A DNA stretch of 64,000 nt from Melampsora larici-populina 98AG31. Taxonomy: Eukaryota > Basidiomycota > Pucciniomycetes > Pucciniales > Melampsoraceae. The notes beneath the pieces were generated by a model, which was not told where the DNA came from, did no database searches, and was given only the letters and a program-made list of their open reading frames with translations. How positions within the stretch are numbered: position 1 is the first letter of the stretch; every line of letters starts with the position of its first letter. Of the stretch, positions 52,813 to 63,420 are shown one piece after another. The position numbers and the translations under genes were made by a program. The stretch is from positions 127,379 through 191,378 of the forward strand of contig NW_006768852.1 of assembly GCF_000204055.1 (NCBI RefSeq), written 5' to 3'.

Positions 52813-53948
52813 TTAATATCTTCTTTATATTCGAATTTGATACGTTTGATTTCGCGGGCAATAGGATCTTTGATTTTGTCGTCAGAATCTTGCTCTGCTG
52901 ATTGGAAAGCGAGTTTTTTCGTTGACTTTCCAGCTGAGTTGACGAATTTTTGAAAGGCTTTTTCAAAGAGGGAGTTAGAAACGGGTTCAGGAGATGAAGA
53001 TACTCGACACCGTTTCTCAGGGACGCGAACTGGTGGTGGTTGCTCGTTAACCCGATGGAAAATCGAGGAATCAATGCGTTCGAGGAGAGAGGAGTTCCCG
53101 TGCCTGTCGTGCGGGGGCTCAAAACGCGCTCGTCTGCTAGATGATGTGGGTGGTTCTTCCTCACGGCGCGTTGGCGAGGGTCGACGACCACTTCCCGAAG
53201 CTTGAGGGCTGAAGTCTCGACGACTTTGCCTTTTAGGACTTGGGGAGCGTCTGGAGGAACGCTGTGGGCTTCGTTGACGCCGGCGAGAGCGATCCTGCGA
53301 GTTAGGAGACGACCCGTACTGGTTGACAGACGTGAAGCGTCGGCGAGGAGGGCTCCTGGAAGTACGACGGCGTGGGTCTGGGCTTCTTCTTTGATGATAG
53401 TCTGGGCTAGTCCTACGTGAGTGACGCCTAGGGCTCCTAGAGCGACGGGGGCTCCTGGATTTACGACCTTTTCCTTTATGTTGATAAGAGGAAGGTCCTG
53501 ATGCTCCTGAATGTCTAGCCGCCGAACTGGCTTTTGTAATATCGGAAAGCCTGGATTCCGGGATGGAGAACCAAGCTCGGTTTGCGTCCGGCCGATTAAA
53601 GGCACATTTGGACATGAGCACTGCCGGCTCTGCATCCAATAGAGCTTTGGCTGTAGATGGCCATACGAAGTTCTCTCCAACCATTTTATAGATTGGTCTA
53701 CCTGCCCTAGTATTGAGCTTGATGGCAGCTCTGGAAAACATCGAAAAGTTGAAAATGAAGTTTTCCAAATTTTCGTCGGTAGGAGAGAACACTTCCAAGA
53801 ATAAAGCTCGTAAGACGCGCATTGGGATAACTCGGCTCCCGCCGGATTTGTCGTAATCGAAAAGGATAGTTTTGATTCTTTGAAAAGAATCTGTCGCATC
53901 GTTTGTGGTATTAATTTCTTGATGTGAAAGTGGTTGATCATTTTGCAT
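52813..53948 (-). pseudogene. Ngaro-like ORF1 (Gag-like), N-terminal part with an Arg/Ser-rich domain
   Basis: Starts MQNDQPLSHQEINTTNDATD at 53948, 19 bp after the A1 repeat. Residues ~20-150 look ordered (MRVLRALFLEVFSP, FIFNFSMFSRAAIKLNTRAG). Residues ~165-290 are Arg/Ser-rich with SPRR and SRSP repeats, like SR proteins. The frame is cut at ...EYKEDI by the CACTA insertion (duplication TTA at 52813-52815) and continues at 25171. An alternative frame over the same DNA (52673-53941) is a shadow. The RS-type domain is probably RNA-binding; its link to a Gag role is inferred from position. Confidence 0.8.
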
Positions 53949-53966
53949 GATTTTTAAAAAAAAAAA

Positions 53967-54199
53967 AATTCAAAAGCTGAGAGACTAAAAGAAATTAACA
54001 CGCTATAACTTGAGTAAAAATGAATAAGTGAAATATTTGTAAGGGTTATGATGGTGTTCTTCTATTGAACTTTTGAATACAACTGGGCTGGGTACAATGG
54101 TTGGAGCAGAGGATGGAGCAGACGACTAGGCCTGGCGCCTCGATGTTAGCAGAGGTTCGACATACTCCTTGGGGTGATCTGTCGAGGGGCCACTTTGCT
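53967..54199 (-). repeat. Ngaro-like element, A1 repeat (5' end)
   Basis: 233-bp direct copy of 18515-18747, placed immediately upstream of ORF1 and so expected to carry the promoter. Two transitions separate the copies. Confidence 0.88.
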
Positions 54200-56111
54200 C
54201 ACCTGTGTGCCACAGATTCCTGGGTACTTAACCGACCATACAGACGTACTGTCTCTACGGCTTAGATCCCAAAACACCCCCCCAGACGCCCCCAGACGCG
54301 CCAGATCACACCATTAGACACTTCTAACCAGCATATAAGTTGGGAATTGTCGATAACACACCAAAACGACCGCAAATATACAATTCCGAGTCACAATCCG
54401 TTTTTTTTCAAGTGTTAACGTTTACTTCAAATTTGAGCAGTGTAAAAGGATGCATACCCAGACACATCTGCATCGGTACAACACAGCAGGACTCCGAGTC
54501 AAGGATACCCGATACATAAGCCCTATCTCAGATCCGTCTGCACACCCACCATACGAACATAAGTCCTGTGCAGACCCGTCTGCAAATATACAGTTTTGAC
54601 ACAGATGCGTCTGTGTTGTTTCGCCGACGTCTTGCTGCACAGACACAGATCCATCTGCGCCATTACAGAGTTGGTTCCTGGTGTGGGTGTCTCGGACACA
54701 GCCAATTCATCCATTCCTCATGACTGTAGACAGAAACACCTCTGCAGTCAACCATCCCGATCCAAAAGAACACCCGTAGAAGGGCTCTGAATTATTGTGC
54801 TATGTGATCAAGCAGTCTGATGATGATGATCACCACTTCTTGGTACTCAACATCTCACCACAGTTCAAAATTGTCACGATGATAACAATCACTAAGCTTT
54901 TGAAGTGACCAAATCACCGTCTCATAAAAGAGAACTTTCTTTGTATTTCCATTAATACCGATCTAAATATTGAGAAAATTCAAGATCACGAGACGTGAAA
55001 CGATTAAATCAACCGAGATCATTTGCAATATTTGTGAAAATTATCGCCTTTATCATGATTCTCTATTGGCTTGGATGAAATAAAGTTTTTAAAGCTCAAA
55101 ATGATCTCAGTAACGTCCTACCATCCATCAGCAGCCATAGATCGATAAGTTGATTGTAGGCTGCTGATGACAGGGATTTACTTCAGCACGTAGTGAGGTG
55201 ATGTGTAACATTGACCACGGGGACTCTTGAGTGTTCACCCATTCTTGTGCGTGTTGTGCGTTACTGTGTAGTAGCGATTTTGTCAAATCTTGTGCAAAGG
55301 ACGTTGTTTATAATACATATGTAGAAGTGTTGGATGGACCAGGATGGCACAAATTAGGATGCCAGATGCATCTGGGTCCTAATCACACGGACTCAGATCC
55401 ATCTGTTCTGTGTGGGTCTATGTATTAGCTGGCAGATGGATCTGAGTACAATTTTATGAATGTATGCCAGGCCTGTTGTATAAGCATGACAAGACATCAG
55501 ACGGATCTGATGTAGGATAATGACCAGATGGATCTGGAATCGCACGGCCTCAGATCCATCTGTCTGGGTAATGCAGCTGTCAGATGGATCTGGGGTGCAT
55601 TAGGATCCAGATCCATCTGGTCATTATCCTACATCAGATCCGTCTGATGTCTTGTCATGCTTATCCAACAGGCCTGGCATACATTCATAAAATTGTAGTT
55701 AGATGGAATTAATATCCATCTGTATTGATTCTTTTAACAATTTACTTGCAGATCATATTCTTTGGTCCGATACCATTAGAACTGCAGCCACCAATTGGCT
55801 CCTATAACTACTTGCCAAATCTATCCGCACAATGATCAGAACTCAATCAGTCAGCTCATTGCACTATCAAACGATTCAAGTTTGAAATGCTGTACATTGC
55901 CAAGTTTGGAAGAATTGCCTCACATCCTATTAGCAAAAAGATCAAACAATGAAGAAACGATCTGGTATGGGCAGAAGTTATAGTGAGAAACAAATAGTAA
56001 GAAACTTGAAACAATTCAATATCAAACAAAACCACACATCCTATCCAATCAAGATGAAATTTGCAGAGGGAGGAGGAAGACATATAGTGAGACACATAGC
56101 ATGTGAAGTGA
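54200..56111. other. Non-coding region rich in CAGA....TCTG palindromes
   Basis: No gene is supported; short frames (54422-54790, 55231-55428, 55795-56095) follow the repeats. At least 14 copies of a 12-bp palindrome-like motif (CAGAYNNRTCTG) occur between about 54459 and 55720. A smaller hairpin (ATCAGCAGCC, 55127-55136, with 55159-55168) lies between the two clusters. Confidence 0.7.
55448..55696. repeat. Foldback: 91-bp inverted arms, 67-bp spacer
   Basis: Arms 55448-55538 and 55606-55696 are inverted copies with one mismatch that I can see. Both arms and the spacer contain CAGATGGATCTG, CAGACGGATCTG or CAGATCCATCTG. It is non-coding and may be a foldback element or the core of a satellite-like array. 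Confidence 0.85.
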
Positions 56112-58055
56112 TCAAATTATACAAGTAGAACTAGTGGCTTGAAGTTGAGCGCCACTATTTTGATCAACAGTTTCATCTTGCGTTTGAGCATCGGCATCAG
56201 ATCTTTCAGGATTGACTTGAGGTTGTTGTTCGGTATTGCCTTGAGGCTGATCATCGTGTCGGTTTAAGGTTGAAGTATTTGAGTCATCATGACATTGAGG
56301 TTGAGTGGAAGTTGTCGGAAGTTTCAATACCATCTTGAACTTTCCATCCGCAAGATCTTGAAGCCAATGACGTCGTCCCAAAGTCAACATACCATCAAAG
56401 CCTTTCATAAATTCTTCATTGGTCATTGCGGAATCGGGACTTCGCACAAACTCGACGTTGATATGATTCTTGCGAAATTGAGATGGGGGATCTGGACCTC
56501 GTGGAAGTCCATTAGCAGGCATTCCAACAAGTTGAACTGTCAACTCCAAGTCAGTTATGGACGTAATGTAGGGACTCAAATGAGAAAACGAAATCGTCAC
56601 TCACCTATGCGCTGAGTCAGGAGCTCAGTCAGAGTAGTCTTCTCAATATCAGACTTATTTGGCACCCGCCTGTTTTGAACCGTCACTTTACCATCTACTT
56701 CTGCTGCTGCCTTGTCGATGTCTTCAACACATTCCAACTTAGCTTGCGAGTATATAGGGAAGATACTCTGAAAGTTGTGCCTTTTTTCGAGCCATTTGCG
56801 GACCGCCGGCCGAGTAGTTGCCTCCTCGCACCAGCCAGGGTCCAGAGTTTTGCTTGAGGCGATCACATAGAAGTCGAAATTGGTGATATTTGCATCTTGA
56901 TTGAGCTACTCTCAGATACAAATCAGACACATAAACGTATCAGCTCATCCAGCCAAATCCATCAATACAAATCAATTTTTTTCATACTTGTTGTACTCAC
57001 TTCTTGAAAGCTTGGAGGGACCTTTGCTCCATGCGCGCGGGTGAAGGTGGTTTCGTAGCCTCGCGGTCCTTATTGACCTTGTCAGCATTCACTAATTTAT
57101 TGTAGAGCGGGCGATAGAGAGCCTCCTCTTCGTCAGACAGCTTGGGGACTTCTGGAATGAGGACTTCGAAATCACCGCTTGTCTTGTGGTCTTCAACTGA
57201 GATAGCTGAGTAGTCCGGATAGCCACCCAAAGCATAAAAGACTCGAGGGGTGAACACCTGTACCTCGACTTCAGTTAGAAAATCGTAAGCACGCTTGTTG
57301 GCCTTGTTGCGTGCACTAAGTAGCTCTTTTGCATTTGGATCGCCTCGTGGTGGCACTGTTGGAGACATACAGCAAAAAAATGTAAATATCATCAAGAGAC
57401 GTGTCAGATTAGAATGTCATTTGAAATGAATTGGTTATGAAAAACGACCTACTAGGCAATTGATTAGCCTCCTTTGCAAAGGAAAGAAATCGAGTCCAAG
57501 TGCTGTTTTCGCGAGTTGCCCCAGTCAAACCTCTGTGTCAGGGAAGAGGAAGACAGTGTGGTCAATAAAATTTGAATGCAAAGGAGTTCAAAAAGATAAT
57601 TGACAAGTGAAGATCACAAACATCTTTGCTTTCAAGGTGTCCACGCTGACAGCTCCAATCATGGCCAGCATATTGATGCTATGAATGAAATTTGCATAAA
57701 GGGATTTTGCTTCGGCCAAAATCAGCGGGCTTGGCTTGCTGTTGTTGTCAGGTTTTTGATGAGCAAGTTGTTCCTCAATTCGTGGCAGCGGCCAATACTT
57801 CTTTTGGCCATTGTAGGTATGCACAGTGATTTCGGAGAGTTTGATTGCGATTGTGGATGATGTGTCAGGTTGAATGTGGGAATTGCCAGCAGTTTGATTG
57901 GCTGCAGGACTGGGCGGCCGATTATCTTGATCACGAATGTTATCAACAGAATCTACTTCAGTCCGGTTACGTTTGTTGCGGCGACTAGGTTGCTGTTTTG
58001 GAGGATTTGATTTGGTAGTTTGCAATTGAGTGCTGAGTCGGGTACTTCGGAACAT
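56112..58055 (-). CDS. Multi-exon gene of a rust-type family, function unknown
   Basis: Starts MFRSTRLSTQLQTTKSNPPK at 58055. Exon 1 is 58055-57623; exon 2 is about 57532-57452 (GLTGATRENSTWTRFLSFAK); exon 3 about 57358-57000 (PPRGDPNAKELLSARNKANK, LGGYPDYSAISVEDHKTSGD, LIPEVPKLSDEEEALYRPLY); exon 4 about 56910-56600 (FDFYVIASSKTLDPGWCEEA, VRKWLEKRHNFQSIFP); exon 5 about 56555-56112 (MPANGLPRGPDPPSQF, LGRRHWLQDLADGKFKMVLK, then a Gln/Asn/Asp-rich tail). The first three junctions keep frame; the exon 3-4 acceptor does not fit cleanly and may be mutated. I recall similar proteins in many copies in Puccinia-like genomes, without known function. No transposase or enzyme motif is visible. Confidence 0.6.
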
Positions 58056-58859
58056 TCTGCCTAGTCGTCAGGAATAGGAGTGGGATGATGGGTGTTGTAT
58101 GACTCCAGGTATACAGCCAGTTGTGAATGACGGGAAAAGGACCGACACCCTAATCGGACCTCTGGGTTTCCCCTCCTCTAGCCCCAACCAGTATCGTACA
58201 GTCACGAGTCACAACATTATGATCTCATATGATATAATGTTGTGTAATTTAATCTTCTATTACTAATAACACAAGATGGGCTACGGTGGTACTGTCAGGT
58301 TCTGACCTGTTGTCCAATCCTGCACCCAATTCATTGACTCGTGCAGTCACTGCGGTGATTGTTTCCACTGCCCTGTCACACGTTACCGCCATTCCATTAC
58401 ACCAATTCTCCCCAGATTTTAGATTAATGAATCAACATGCCCCCATACTTCGCAACCACCCCTCGTGCACCGCCAGTCTTAACCATCAGTCTGCTCACCC
58501 GTCATTATCTGAACCGCTCCACCCAAACACCATCCATATGGACCTTACAATACCAACCACGTGCGCCTTGACTGATGCCTGACCAGTCCACAAATAAATG
58601 AATTAGCACTCCAACCGGCATGATCACCCACACTCTTTCTCGCCCTCACAGCCAGGCTAACCTCCGACCGCACTCGGTCAATTTGTCGACAGCCCACCAA
58701 CCATTCCAAGGTATAATAACCCAACTCTGGAAGCTATCAATTTGGCTTACTCCCCAACAATTTCTTTTCATTCTCATCTGTCGATCTCATTTTGTTATTA
58801 GCATTCTGCAAACAAATCCGCATTTGCCTTACTCCTCCTGTTTCCCTTTATTCATAAAT
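58056..58859. other. Intergenic region, nothing recognised
   Basis: Between divergent genes starting at 58055 (minus) and 58860 (plus). Frames at 58286-58979 are Pro/His-rich and look random, apart from the start of the following gene. Confidence 0.5.
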
Positions 58860-60015
58860 ATGTCGGCTTCCCCTTCCAATCGTCGTGTCTCCCACCCCGT
58901 CTACATTTCTGCTTGTTGGGAAGTCTCTGGCATGGTTAGCACAGCATTTCCATTATCTTCCCCGTCACATTGTTCCTAATTCCTTCTTTAGATCGCTAGC
59001 ACCCTCAACGCAAACGTTGGCTATCGCGTTGGCCAGACCGGTATCAGCTGCGGCGGGATCGAGGGTAACGACGCTCACGAACACCCTACACACCTTACGT
59101 CATTCTCCGGATCTGGCACCGCAGTCACCGTTGGCGAGATGTACTTCGCCAAGGGCAAGTTCTTTGCACCTAACAACCCAACGCCCTCCAATTGTGTCCA
59201 TGAATTCAGCCATGTCGTGCACCTCGGCAACTCAGAGGCCTTTCCCGGTGCTTTGATCAACAACACCGCTGTGTCCTCCATCGGTATCATTCTCAGCAAA
59301 CGGGTTATCCAGGAGCCTGCGCACGACGGGAAGCCTACTACAATCTGTATCGTGCGACACACGGATTATAATCCAGTGGTACGCTTTCAGGCTTCTAACC
59401 CCGCCCTCATCGTCGCCCCACTGACATGACCGCTCCCTAGACCGGTACGAACATTGGATTCCAGATGGAGTACTGGTGCCGGCCAGTACGCAACCTCGCT
59501 AAAGTCCAGAATCTATTTCAGCAAGGACGGGAAATGACTATCATGGGTTATGTTACCGGTAAAGATGTAGCCCGCCACATGTGGCAAGTCGATGTATGTT
59601 GCAGGGCCCCATCATGCTAATCCATATCGCTCTCGTTACTGACATTTCCCTTTCCAGGTCTACGCGATCTCCGTAGCCACTGGTGCCGAGTCTGTCAGCA
59701 CTCCGAACGGTAATGGTACCGCTGGAGTAGCCCAGACAACTGCCGCCGGTCGAGTGCGTCTTCCCAGGTAAGCATTCTCACTCTTTGCTCGTAGTACATA
59801 ACTGAAACTCTTGCTGCAGGTATACGGCGCCTGTGCCTTCCTCTTCTGGCTCTGTTGGTCCTGTCGCGTCAACTTCGAGTTCAACCGCGGACCCTCTTAA
59901 CGTTGCCACTCCACAAGACGACAATACTAACACTTTAGACAAAGCAGCTCTCCCGTCATCGCCCAGCACCGGAGTCAGCAGCCGGGCCCAGAGCAAACGT
60001 GCTCGAAAGGAATGA
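58860..60015 (+). CDS. Five-exon gene, OB-fold-like protein, 306 aa, possibly Helitron-associated
   Basis: Exons are 58860-58934, 58992-59378, 59441-59593, 59658-59767 and 59820-60015. All borders are GT...AG and the 921 nt stay in frame. It starts MSASPSNRRVSHPVYISACW. The central part is beta-rich: VGYRVGQTGISCGGIEG, THLTSFSGSGTAVTVGEMYF, KGKFFAPNN, VSSIGIILSKRVI, ICIVRHTDYNPV, REMTIMGYVTGKD. The alternation and the VTVGEMYFAKGKF pattern suggest an OB fold like single-strand-binding proteins. The tail is Ser/Thr-rich and ends with basic KRARKE. It lies 0.6 kb upstream of a Helitron protein on the same strand; some Helitrons carry RPA-like proteins. I recall similar multi-copy genes in Puccinia. 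The gene structure is firm; the fold is inferred. Confidence 0.7.
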
Positions 60016-60655
60016 GCGTCATGTGACCACTTGTTTCTGCGTGATATCTTGCCGCCCAAAATTGTATCCCCCCCTAGCGACGTTGGAGGAAACGACTCTT
60101 CGTCATTACTTGTGCATAGTGTAAATTCTGTTATTAGATGTCAATATTCCTGTGAAAATCAACTACACTCTTTCGACGCCAATAAGTTTGACGTGCCTCT
60201 CCGTCTTGAAGACTCCCTACGCCGCCTGACACGGAGTGATGCTTTGTCGTTACTGCAAAACTAGCCTTTCATAGGCTAAAACTGTCGCCAGATTTGAGTA
60301 CCCCCGTGGGAACAAAATACTTCTCCTGATTGAGCAACGTTGACATGGTTGTGCGTCGTAGTCATCCCTCCGTTGAGTCACTTTCAGTGACAATCATCTC
60401 TGTCACCGCTACTCGCCGTTTCCTGTCCCGTTTTGTGCCCTTTCAGGGTCAACCTCAACCGAAACTTACATACAATCAGGCTGCGAGTCGTACCTGTCTG
60501 TTTTGCCCGGTCACATTACCCAAGTAGTGTCGGTACACATGCACTCCTATACTGGGTCAAGGCTGCAACATCACGGATTGATCCCTAACAGAATCGACAA
60601 TCAATTCCCAGTGATCTTACCCCGCCCTGCGTCGATATTTCTACGAGAAAAAATT
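60016..60655 (+). other. Spacer between the OB-fold-like gene and the Helitron gene
   Basis: No clear gene. The frame at 60330-60527 has no recognisable content, and the frame at 60503 is the 5' extension of the Helitron ORF upstream of its likely start. Confidence 0.5.
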
Positions 60656-61939
60656 ATGAACGACAAAGAGAACATCCCATTGAGGCCTCGGGCTCCTAAA
60701 CGCGCCAAACTCGGACTGGCCGTGGCAAATCAGCAACAGAACACTGAAGAAAGCATTATGAAACGCTTGAGGAACGAAATTCCGCATCATCTGGGGGCTA
60801 TGGACGATGCCTGCTCATTCTGTGGAGCTCTACACTGGATCTCAGAACGACCAACAAGCGCGAAGGTCAACGGACCTCACGCCTACACATCATGCTGCCG
60901 CGGTGGAAAAATTAAACCGCCTGTTGATTACTTTGGTGACCACGTCGTACCAGATTTCGTACGAGACTTGCTGACTGGCACTGACCCAGGTATGTCTCCG
61001 GAAAACGACGACAATCCTAACCATACGCTGATGCCCTGCATGACCAGACTCGGTTGAATTCCAGCAAAATATCCGATCTTACAACAATGCCCTATCGTTT
61101 ACTTCTTTAGGGGGCAAGGTCGATCGATCTGTGATGGGTCCAATGGGGGTCAATATATTTCGAGTCAATGGACACTTGACGCACGACATTAGTTCACTCC
61201 GGGCCAGCGATGGGGTCGACCCTGGTTACTGTCAGATCTATGTGATAGGGGGTGGTGACGAGGAAGAAGCAATCCTACGCCGAAAAGTTTCTGGGAAAAA
61301 CCTCAATCTCGACATCCTGCAACGCTTTCAAACTTTCATGTATGACATCAACCCGTTTGCTAGAAGGTTCCAACAAGCAGGGGAAGTACTCGCGACCAAT
61401 CCCAATGTCGCTGTCAAGCTCATGACTATGCGTCTGGACAACCGGGATCAGAGAATTTATAACTTACCAACAACGGACGAAGTGGCAATGATCGTAGAAG
61501 GGGACGGATGCATCACCGAGAATTCACGAGATGTCCTCTTATACACCAAGATGAGGTCATTCAAGTCAATTTCAGACCTCAATACCTCTTATTTGGCCCT
61601 ACGTTACGTAGTATTTTTCCCGCGTGGACAGCAGGGCTACGACGGGAATTACCGAATGCCTTTCACTGACAGTGAGTGACGGGTAATCTTTGCACTAATA
61701 ACATTGCTGACATGACTTGCAATTCAGGAAAAATCAGTCAGATGGCCTGGTTCGCGTGGATGCTGTTTCCTCGCCTCAAAACGTTTTCGCCCGTGCTGCA
61801 CGGCCGCCGTCTCTTTCAGGAGCTATGCGTCGATTTGTACATTTGTGTCGAGCACTGGCGACTCGAGTTCATACGCAACAATCCTTTGGGCCGCGATTTA
61901 CCACGGCGTCTTGGAAGCATGAGTGGCGACGTCTGGTAA
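60656..61939 (+). pseudogene. Helitron Rep/helicase protein, N-terminal part only, three exons, 369 aa
   Basis: Exons are 60656-60989, 61108-61671 and 61728-61939; both introns are GT...AG and the 1110 nt stay in frame from MNDKENIPLRPRAPKRAKLG. The start carries the Helitron zinc-finger pattern CSFCGALHW...CCRGGKI. The Helitron-like N domain follows: FRVNGHLTHDISSL, GYCQIYVIGGGDEEE, LQRFQTFMYDINPFARRFQQ, LALRYVVFFPRGQQGYDGNY, MAWFAWMLFPRLKTF, HGRRLFQELCVDLYICVEHW. The Rep (HUH endonuclease) and SF1 helicase domains, roughly the last two thirds of the family's 1300-1500 residues, are absent: the frame stops at SMSGDVW. This is a truncated copy. I could not place Helitron 5' or 3' ends. Confidence 0.85.
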
Positions 61940-62995
61940 CGAATCGGAGAGGGTGTTCGTGGGTGGTTCGTGCTGTCATTCGATGTGTCAATATATGTGT
62001 AACAGAATATTCGGAATGGCTCACATTCCCGTGGTGAGCCTCTCCTGCACACGAACTGTCACCGTTGCGAGTGTCATTGATGGAGAACGAATCCTCAATG
62101 TTGGAAGTGTCTCTCGAATTGTCCATCCTGTGAGTGAAACCATGTCAATGATGGTGATGTTGGATGGCGGGACGACTTACTTTGGTGTTTTATCTGCTGT
62201 ACAGATCATCCGGTGGCAATTGGTGATGTGGTGTTTGGCAGTGGAGTTCATGGATTCGAGATCATCACGATCCCGGATGGTTGTCACAACACGAATGTCA
62301 CATGGGTGAAGTATTAGTTGATGCAATGAGGACCCGGTGACGGTACAAATGTCAGGTACGGGTTGGAACGCGGGCAGTAAATGGTCTATGCAATAGCAAT
62401 GCACTGGTCAATGCGGCGGCTGGGCGCCTAATCCCTAGTTATGTAAATGAACAGAGATACTCAAATACTACATTCAGAATCATATTACAAACTTTGTATA
62501 GTGTTGATTCATGTCCAATTCCGACATCAAGAGTGTGTGAATAGAGGACAGATAGCATATATGAAATATCTAGACTCGTTGTTGATGTGGTCTTTGACTG
62601 GACACACACATTACAAACAGGCACTTTGCAAAATCAAACATCCTTGATGATTTCTTTATTGTCAATTTGCCTGACATTAGCTTGATTGAAATAAAAACAA
62701 CCTGATCTTTGATGTTGGGTCCATTTGAATTTGATTTTGAAACATAACATTGGAGATCAAAAAGGCAAGAAGTGAAGGGGTTTTTCAACAATAGGTTTAA
62801 CCATGCAAAAGGTGATTTCATAGGTCAATGTTGTCCATTTCAGAAAGGAAGGAGATGTTCTGTATCTATGGCCAAAGTTTCAAACAAGAATAGCAATAGC
62901 CTTGAAATTAGATTTTGTGTATATTGATTCCATTTAGTGGGCAAATAATCACCCTTGTATGGATCATTCATTTATGCTGTAATGAGTGTTCATGT
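61940..62995. other. Non-coding, nothing recognised
   Basis: Downstream of the truncated Helitron gene. 61940-62420 is still moderately GC-rich and may be decayed Helitron sequence; beyond 62430 the sequence becomes AT-rich. No frame shows a known domain. Confidence 0.5.
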
Positions 62996-63420
62996 ACATA
63001 GTACCATTTGATGAATATTTGGCAACACATGCCACAATTAAAACCTTTCCAATTTGGAAGTTAATCCAAAGGTTGAGGTTGAATCCTGGTTTTTTGGCTT
63101 TTTCCTTTTACTTTTAGTAGTAAGCTCAAGGTATTACAGATCACTTATGGTGTGATGAGTGGTGACATAGTACCATTTAATGATTTTTGGCAACACATGC
63201 CACAATTAAAACTTTCTCAATTTCAAAGTTAATCCTAATGTTGAAGTTGAATCCATTTTTTTGCTGTTACCTTTTATTTTCATATCACTGCGTAGTAAAC
63301 TCAAGGTATGACTTACAGTGTAAGGTCACACAGTACAATCTGATAATGGTTTGGCAACACGTGCCACAATAAAAAAAATTTCAATTTACCAGTTAACCTC
63401 AAAGTTGGACTTGGAAATTA
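62996..63420. repeat. Three degenerate ~165-bp tandem repeats
   Basis: The core TTTGGCAACACATGCCACAA recurs at about 63018, 63186 and 63350 (spacing 168 and 164 bp), with neighbouring GTACCATTTGATGA, GTTAATCC..GTTGAGGTTGAA and CTCAAGGTATKAC motifs also repeated. The core contains TGGCA-acaca-TGCCA. Confidence 0.75.

Larger units (their letters stand above)
18259..54199 (-). mobile_element. Ngaro/PAT-like tyrosine-recombinase retrotransposon, interrupted
   Basis: On the minus strand the order is A1 repeat (54199-53967), ORF1/Gag, RT-RNase H, tyrosine recombinase, B1 (18950-18849), A2 (18747-18515), B2 (18360-18259). This split direct-repeat layout, A1-ORFs-B1-A2-B2, is the signature of PAT/Ngaro-type elements of the DIRS order. 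Such elements integrate through a circular intermediate using a tyrosine recombinase and usually leave no target duplication. Two insertions split the copy: a 1.9-kb segment (22162-24074) and a 27.6-kb CACTA transposon (25175-52812). Without them the element is about 6.4 kb. Short gaps lie between B1, A2 and B2, so the repeat borders may be longer than drawn. Confidence 0.85.

Noticed and set aside
52673..53941. Long minus-strand ORF (422 codons) overlapping the SR-rich ORF1
   Set aside because: It is in another frame of the same DNA. The ORF1 frame has SR repeats and joins its other half exactly across the CACTA insertion; this frame has no such support.
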